Source: Lachnospiraceae bacterium (lineage in GTDB: Bacteria > Bacillota > Clostridia > Lachnospirales > Lachnospiraceae). Taken from it: DNA of 10,489 nucleotides. Under the pieces are notes generated by a model. That model worked only from the letters and a program-made list of their open reading frames with translations, ran no database searches and was not told the origin of the DNA. Each line of letters begins with the position of its first letter. Positions within the stretch are counted from its first letter, which is position 1. A program made the translations under genes and the position numbers. Shown in pieces: positions 6,630 through 10,489 of the stretch. Location of the stretch: contig JAILPU010000229.1 in the NCBI GenBank assembly GCA_024699395.1, forward strand, positions 1 to 10,489. The letters run 5' to 3'.

Positions 6630-6703
6630 TTCCTTTGAGGCTGCGACGCATCCCCTTAATGGTTATACGAAGCAGCAGGTTTAATTTTATGGCTACAAAA
6701 GAG

Positions 6704-6712
6704 ATTTTATCA
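6704..6712 (-). promoter_or_regulatory. extended -10 promoter candidate for the sigma operon
   Basis: TGATAAAAT on the minus strand gives an extended -10 with TAAAAT (6709-6704). No convincing -35 box is present at 16-18 bases. Transcription would begin near 6697, some 79 bases before the GTG at 6618. It lies about 30 bases from the opposite-facing candidate for the MoxR operon. Confidence 0.35.
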
Positions 6713-6741
6713 TAAAAGAATCAAAAACAGGAAGAAAAGTG

Positions 6742-6750
6742 TGCTATAAT
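6742..6750 (+). promoter_or_regulatory. extended -10 promoter candidate for the MoxR operon
   Basis: TGCTATAAT is a perfect extended -10 (TATAAT at 6745-6750). The expected -35 position (6722-6727) is only A-rich. The start would be near 6757, about 38 bases before the ATG at 6795. Confidence 0.5.
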
Positions 6751-6794
6751 ATTTTTATTATCATTAAATTTTGCGAATTCGGGTACAAAAACAT

Positions 6795-7718
6795 ATGAAT
6801 GACAAAATAACATTGGTCAAAAAAGAAATATCCAAAGTATTAAGAGGAAAGGATGATGTGGTGGATATGGTCCTCTGCACCGTGCTGGCGGGAGGCCATA
6901 TATTGCTGGAGGACATACCCGGTGTGGGTAAGACGACTCTTGCGGTGGCACTGTCAAGGTCCCTCGGTATTAATTATAAGAGAATGCAGTTTACCCCCGA
7001 TGTAATGCCCAGCGACATTCTGGGCTTTTCCATGTACGACCGGGAAAAGAATGATTTCACCTTCAGACCCGGGGCAATCTTTACCAATCTTTTTCTTGCG
7101 GATGAGATAAACAGAACTTCCCCCAAGACCCAGGCGGCTTTGCTGGAGGTAATGGAGGAGAGAAGAGTGACTGTGGAATCGGTTACTTATGCGCTAAAAC
7201 CTCCCTTTTTTGTAATAGCCACCCAGAATCCTATAGGAGCTTCGGGTACCCAGAAACTTCCCGATTCTCAGCTTGACCGTTTCTTTGTGAGACTGACTTT
7301 GGGATATCCGGATCATATGTCGGCAACGGAAATATTAAAGGGACATTCTTTTGAATCCATAAATCTTATAAACAGGGTTATGACAGGGGAAGAACTGTTA
7401 GCCTGCCAGCAGAAGGCGGGAGAGGTTCACGCCTCCGATAAAATATGCGATTATGTGGTGAGCCTTGCGGAGGCCACCCGAAGAACCGATATGTTTTTAC
7501 AGGGTGTGTCACCCAGAGGAACCATAGCCGTTTTAAAAATGGCAAAGGCCATGGCTTTTATGGAGGGGAGAGATTTTGTAATCCCCGAGGATATTCACAG
7601 GGTGTTTCAAGCCACCTGCGGTCACAGGGTAATACTGTCCACCAAAGCAAAGGCAGCGGGAGAGAACGAATACAGTGTCCTTTCAAGAATACTGGGCACG
7701 GTATCTGTTCCGGTGTAG
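6795..7718 (+). CDS. MoxR-type AAA+ ATPase
   Basis: A cytoplasmic ATPase of 307 residues from the MoxR branch (AAA_3 plus lid domain), a family of chaperone-like enzymes that mature or assemble partner complexes, often VWA-domain partners. Visible motifs: Walker A GVGKTT (43-48) in EDIPGVGKTTLA, Walker B LFLADE (99-104), sensor 1 ATQN (142-145), the arginine-finger region LDRF (160-163), and the sensor 2 arginine in GVSPRG of the lid. All key residues appear intact. Start: an in-frame TTG at 6771 would add eight residues (MRIRVQKH) but lacks a ribosome site. I chose ATG 6795, although its upstream region offers only GGG at 6781-6783, so initiation is probably weak. It leads a tight operon; the DUF58 gene starts three bases after its stop. 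Partner proteins are presumably DUF58 and the transglutaminase-like protein. Confidence 0.93.
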   Translation: MNDKITLVKKEISKVLRGKDDVVDMVLCTVLAGGHILLEDIPGVGKTTLAVALSRSLGINYKRMQFTPDVMPSDILGFSMYDREKNDFTFRPGAIFTNLFLADEINRTSPKTQAALLEVMEERRVTVESVTYALKPPFFVIATQNPIGASGTQKLPDSQLDRFFVRLTLGYPDHMSATEILKGHSFESINLINRVMTGEELLACQQKAGEVHASDKICDYVVSLAEATRRTDMFLQGVSPRGTIAVLKMAKAMAFMEGRDFVIPEDIHRVFQATCGHRVILSTKAKAAGENEYSVLSRILGTVSVPV

Positions 7719-7721
7719 CCT

Positions 7722-8822
7722 ATGGATAAAAAAACTCTGAAAAAAAGGCTGAAAGCCGCACGCATGTTAAATGCATTAAATGCTCCGTCCTATGCCGGAT
7801 TCTGCTATGCGGCTTTTTTGGTGACTGTCCTGATACTGGCAGCTTTTTATTTACAAACTTTTTTCTATCTTATTCTCGTTCTTATGATCGGATTCCCGAT
7901 AATTTCCTACAATCTAAGCAAATATGTTTTTGAAAGGCTTGAAGTCAAACTTAAGCTTACCGGGGATGAAAGCCGGGACAGGTCTTCCTTTATAATTGTG
8001 GAGACTGTAAACCAAAGTTTTATTCCCCTGGCGTCATATGAGTTTACCTTAAATGTTTCATCTTCTCTTTACGGGGGCCAAAAACCCGTAACCTATTCCT
8101 TTATGTTAAAAGCCCGGGATAACAACACAATGAAGTTTCCCCTTCAATTTGACAAAAACGGAATATATGAGGTGAAGATTACTTCATTTGGAGCTTATGA
8201 TTTTTTTCATATATTTAAGTTTCACAGGGATATCGAACTTGTGGAAAACATAACCGTGCTTCCCGATTGCGAGCCTTCAGACAGATTAAAGGATTCCATG
8301 CTTACGGAAGGTTTTGACGAATTCGAGGAAAATGAGAAAAAGGGCATCGTTACGGGAAACGTTACGGATGTGAGGGAGTACCGTCCCGGTGACAGGCTTT
8401 CAAGAATTCATTGGAAGCTTACGGAAAAAATGGACAAATTAATGGTGAAGGAAAATGAGGCCACCGCCTCCAACAGGTTTGTAATCCTTCTGGAACTTTA
8501 TCAGCCTTCTTTAGAAAAATGCAATGAAATGTATGAGGCCGGAGGGCTTGGAGATGAATCCTCCTTCTTTATTCTGGACAAGGCCATAGAAGAGGCATGG
8601 GCTGTTTCCATGGAACTTATAAATGCGGGTCAGTCCTTTCAATTTATGTATTACTCAAAGACAAAGGACGATTTTGACATACATGATATAAACGATAAAG
8701 CAGGACTTACCGAAGCGATGACAAAGGCATTTTATACCCCTGCCTATGATACCCCGGATCTTGCACTTTCGGTGTACGAGAGAGCGGGGATGAATAAAGG
8801 TACATTGATACATGTCAACTGA
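7722..8822 (+). CDS. DUF58 domain membrane protein
   Basis: A 366-residue protein with two adjacent membrane helices near the N-terminus (about 25-43 and 46-63). A beta-rich region (70-180) includes GAYDFFHIF, the usual turn before the DUF58 core, then the signature REYRPGDRLSRIHWKL (218-233) ending in MVKENE (241-246). The family is regularly encoded between MoxR and transglutaminase-like genes, and its biochemical role is not established. The segment after the signature, which in many DUF58 proteins folds like a VWA domain, reads RFVILLELYQPS here and lacks a DxSxS metal site. The ATG follows the moxR-type stop by three bases and has only a weak GGTG (7712-7715) ahead of it, so translation is probably coupled. 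The last 11 bases overlap the next gene. Confidence 0.88.
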   Translation: MDKKTLKKRLKAARMLNALNAPSYAGFCYAAFLVTVLILAAFYLQTFFYLILVLMIGFPIISYNLSKYVFERLEVKLKLTGDESRDRSSFIIVETVNQSFIPLASYEFTLNVSSSLYGGQKPVTYSFMLKARDNNTMKFPLQFDKNGIYEVKITSFGAYDFFHIFKFHRDIELVENITVLPDCEPSDRLKDSMLTEGFDEFEENEKKGIVTGNVTDVREYRPGDRLSRIHWKLTEKMDKLMVKENEATASNRFVILLELYQPSLEKCNEMYEAGGLGDESSFFILDKAIEEAWAVSMELINAGQSFQFMYYSKTKDDFDIHDINDKAGLTEAMTKAFYTPAYDTPDLALSVYERAGMNKGTLIHVN

Positions 8823-10489
8823 GAGACTTTATTACGGATTTAAACAGGAAGAGAATATATCGGGCACAAGGTACGATGACACCGTTCATTGTGCTGTGGT
8901 TGGTGTGCTTATGTTTATGGCAAGTTTTGGCGCCATAACGGGAATATTGACGGAGTTTGATATTGAAGCCAACTACGTAGGAATCGGTGTTATCCTTTTT
9001 GCAGCCTCCATGTTTCTTGCAATGATCCATGTGTCACGGCTTGTGTACAATACGGGATACATTGCGTTCTTTTTCCTGTTTACCTATAACATTCTGATAA
9101 ACAGCACTTATGTAAATTCCGGCTATCAGGCCATGCTCAATATTTTGAATAAGGCCTATTCCGCGTTTTTTGCTCTTTCCGGCGTCAGAGAATACAATGA
9201 GATTGTTAAGGACAGATATTTGACCATAACCTATATGGCTGTCTTTGTGGGACTGTTTCTGGTGCTCCTTCTAAATGTGGGAGTTTTTAACGAGATGCTT
9301 TTTTTCACCACCTTCAACCTCACTTTCTGGCCTCTTCAGCTTGGAATATTTATAGGAAAATATCCTTCCTTTTTCTCTATTTTTCTTTTGATCTGTTCCT
9401 ATCTGGGAGTATATTTCCTTCGTCATTCCAATCATTACTTTTTTGTTAAACCGGCTAAAAAGAAAAAGCCGAGAGAACCTTATTTCGAGTACAGCGATAA
9501 AAATGATGAAAATGTGGTATGGTACAAATCCGGTAACAGAGCCATGGTTCATCTTTTGATATTTGTAATTATTCTGTCCGGAGTTGTGGCACTTTTTTGT
9601 TCACAGGTGGTAAAAACCTCAGAGGAGGAAGCTCTTGTAAAAGTATCCTCTGCAAAGGCCAATATGAATGAAAAGGTGGAGATTATCACCCAGAACGGTA
9701 TCATGGGAATGTTTAACAGGTACCGGAGTAAGGGTGGACTTAGCAGCGGACGTCTCGGAGGTGTAAGAGGTATTTCACCGGATAATGAGACGGATCTGGA
9801 AGTGACTTATGTGCCCTTCTCCCTTCAGACTCTTTATCTTAAGGGCTTTGTGGGGCAGGAGTACAAAACCGACAGATGGAATGCTCCCACGCTGTCCACC
9901 AATTACACATCCACAGAGGACGAAAGCCTGTCGGGAAAAGAGGAGAGATATTTTCTTGAAAGCAGAACTGTCCAAAACATGATGGATGTGAAGGCTTTGC
10001 CCGAAGCTTACGCAAGGATTAAGGTGGAAAATGTGGACGCTTCCACCGCATATCCCCTTGCTCCTTACTATACATGTGTAATGCCTGACAATACCATGGT
10101 AACACCCTATTCCATCCTGTCGGGTACATCCGCCTGGGGGGAGACAAGAACTTATGAGTTCGTACCTGATTCCACATCCCTATACAGAAATCTTATGTCG
10201 GCTCCTGTGGATCTTAAAAAATATGTGTCTTCACAGGATACAACCTGTGAGGAGATATACAGAAAAGAGGTTTACGCCAATTATCTTCAGATTCCCGACG
10301 ATGTAAAGGATGAACTTATGAAGTTCCATTCCGAAATCGGGAAGGGAAATACTGTGGGAGAACAGGTGGCGTTAATATACCGTTATTTTCTTGATAATTA
10401 CCAGTATAACCTTATGCCCGGGGCAACTCCCCGAAATAAGGATTTTGTGGTCTATTTCCTCACATCTCAGAAAAGAGGATACTGCGCCC
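8812..10489 (+). CDS. transglutaminase-like polytopic membrane protein, 3' end missing
   Basis: An open frame of 559 codons runs from ATG 8812 off the window edge. About seven hydrophobic spans are visible, near residues 27-46, 55-74, 82-97, 136-159, 165-182, 185-203 and 244-266, with a lysine-rich cytoplasmic loop (214-220) before the last. From about 268 the chain should lie outside the cell. The frame ends in FLTSQKRGYCA, in which C558 matches the catalytic Cys of the transglutaminase core (usual GYCxxF context). The expected His and Asp, the final membrane helix and the DUF4129-type tail would lie beyond the edge. This layout matches TgpA-type proteins of MoxR-DUF58 operons, whose substrates are unknown; protease or crosslinking activity is possible. 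The start overlaps the DUF58 stop by 11 bases, with a weak AAAGG (8796-8800) ahead. Confidence 0.88.
   Translation, partial: MSTERLYYGFKQEENISGTRYDDTVHCAVVGVLMFMASFGAITGILTEFDIEANYVGIGVILFAASMFLAMIHVSRLVYNTGYIAFFFLFTYNILINSTYVNSGYQAMLNILNKAYSAFFALSGVREYNEIVKDRYLTITYMAVFVGLFLVLLLNVGVFNEMLFFTTFNLTFWPLQLGIFIGKYPSFFSIFLLICSYLGVYFLRHSNHYFFVKPAKKKKPREPYFEYSDKNDENVVWYKSGNRAMVHLLIFVIILSGVVALFCSQVVKTSEEEALVKVSSAKANMNEKVEIITQNGIMGMFNRYRSKGGLSSGRLGGVRGISPDNETDLEVTYVPFSLQTLYLKGFVGQEYKTDRWNAPTLSTNYTSTEDESLSGKEERYFLESRTVQNMMDVKALPEAYARIKVENVDASTAYPLAPYYTCVMPDNTMVTPYSILSGTSAWGETRTYEFVPDSTSLYRNLMSAPVDLKKYVSSQDTTCEEIYRKEVYANYLQIPDDVKDELMKFHSEIGKGNTVGEQVALIYRYFLDNYQYNLMPGATPRNKDFVVYFLTSQKRGYCA

Noticed and set aside
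6652..6700. CGTATA near 6660-6665 and again near 4878-4883 (minus strand) as ECF-type -10 elements marking autoregulation
   Set aside because: No AAC-type -35 box occurs at a consistent 16-17 bases in either place, and six AT-rich bases recur easily by chance.
8815..9030. Minus-strand open frame at the start of the transglutaminase-like gene
   Set aside because: It is a shadow of a long plus-strand frame with clear membrane-protein character and a coupled start.

Overview
The window looks like a chromosomal segment of a low-to-mid GC Gram-positive anaerobe of the Clostridia, most likely a Lachnospiraceae-type organism. The basis is AT-rich spacers, strong AGGAGG-type ribosome sites, a short-lipobox lipoprotein, protein sequence style and the gene set. 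This is recognition from memory, not a database result. There are no insertion sequences, CRISPR arrays, phage genes or complete RNA genes, and no gene-free stretch reaches 300 bases.

Left part (1-2990), surface polysaccharide genes. The window opens with the 5' end of a tRNA (probably Arg) read leftward. A good sigma-A promoter for it lies back to back with a promoter candidate for a rightward UDP-glucuronate 4-epimerase gene, and the two share one -35 box. The epimerase converges on a leftward multi-span polysaccharide flippase gene, with only 33 bases between them and no clear terminator. Together they suggest synthesis and export of a uronic-acid-containing glycan.

Centre (2860-6800), a leftward regulatory operon. 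In transcription order it encodes an ECF sigma factor (true start probably a GTG), a single-span anti-sigma-like protein overlapping it by 14 bases, and, after 109 bases containing its own promoter candidate, a YfbK-type von Willebrand factor A (VWA) lipoprotein. The ribosome site of the VWA gene has a perfect 9-base complement upstream in the same spacer. That complement would be present in readthrough mRNA and absent from mRNA started at the internal promoter. A strong hairpin lies in the spacer after the VWA gene.

Right part (6742-10489), a divergent rightward operon. It holds a MoxR-type AAA+ ATPase, a membrane DUF58 protein, and a polytopic transglutaminase-like protein cut by the window edge just after its catalytic Cys. 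The genes are packed with a 3-base gap and an 11-base overlap. MoxR-DUF58-transglutaminase is a widespread but poorly understood trio.

How the genes may work together: the ECF/anti-sigma pair probably senses an envelope state and controls the VWA lipoprotein, possibly together with the divergent MoxR operon, since both are transcribed from one 176-base spacer. A cell-envelope assembly or stress module is the best reading. The joint regulation is inference.
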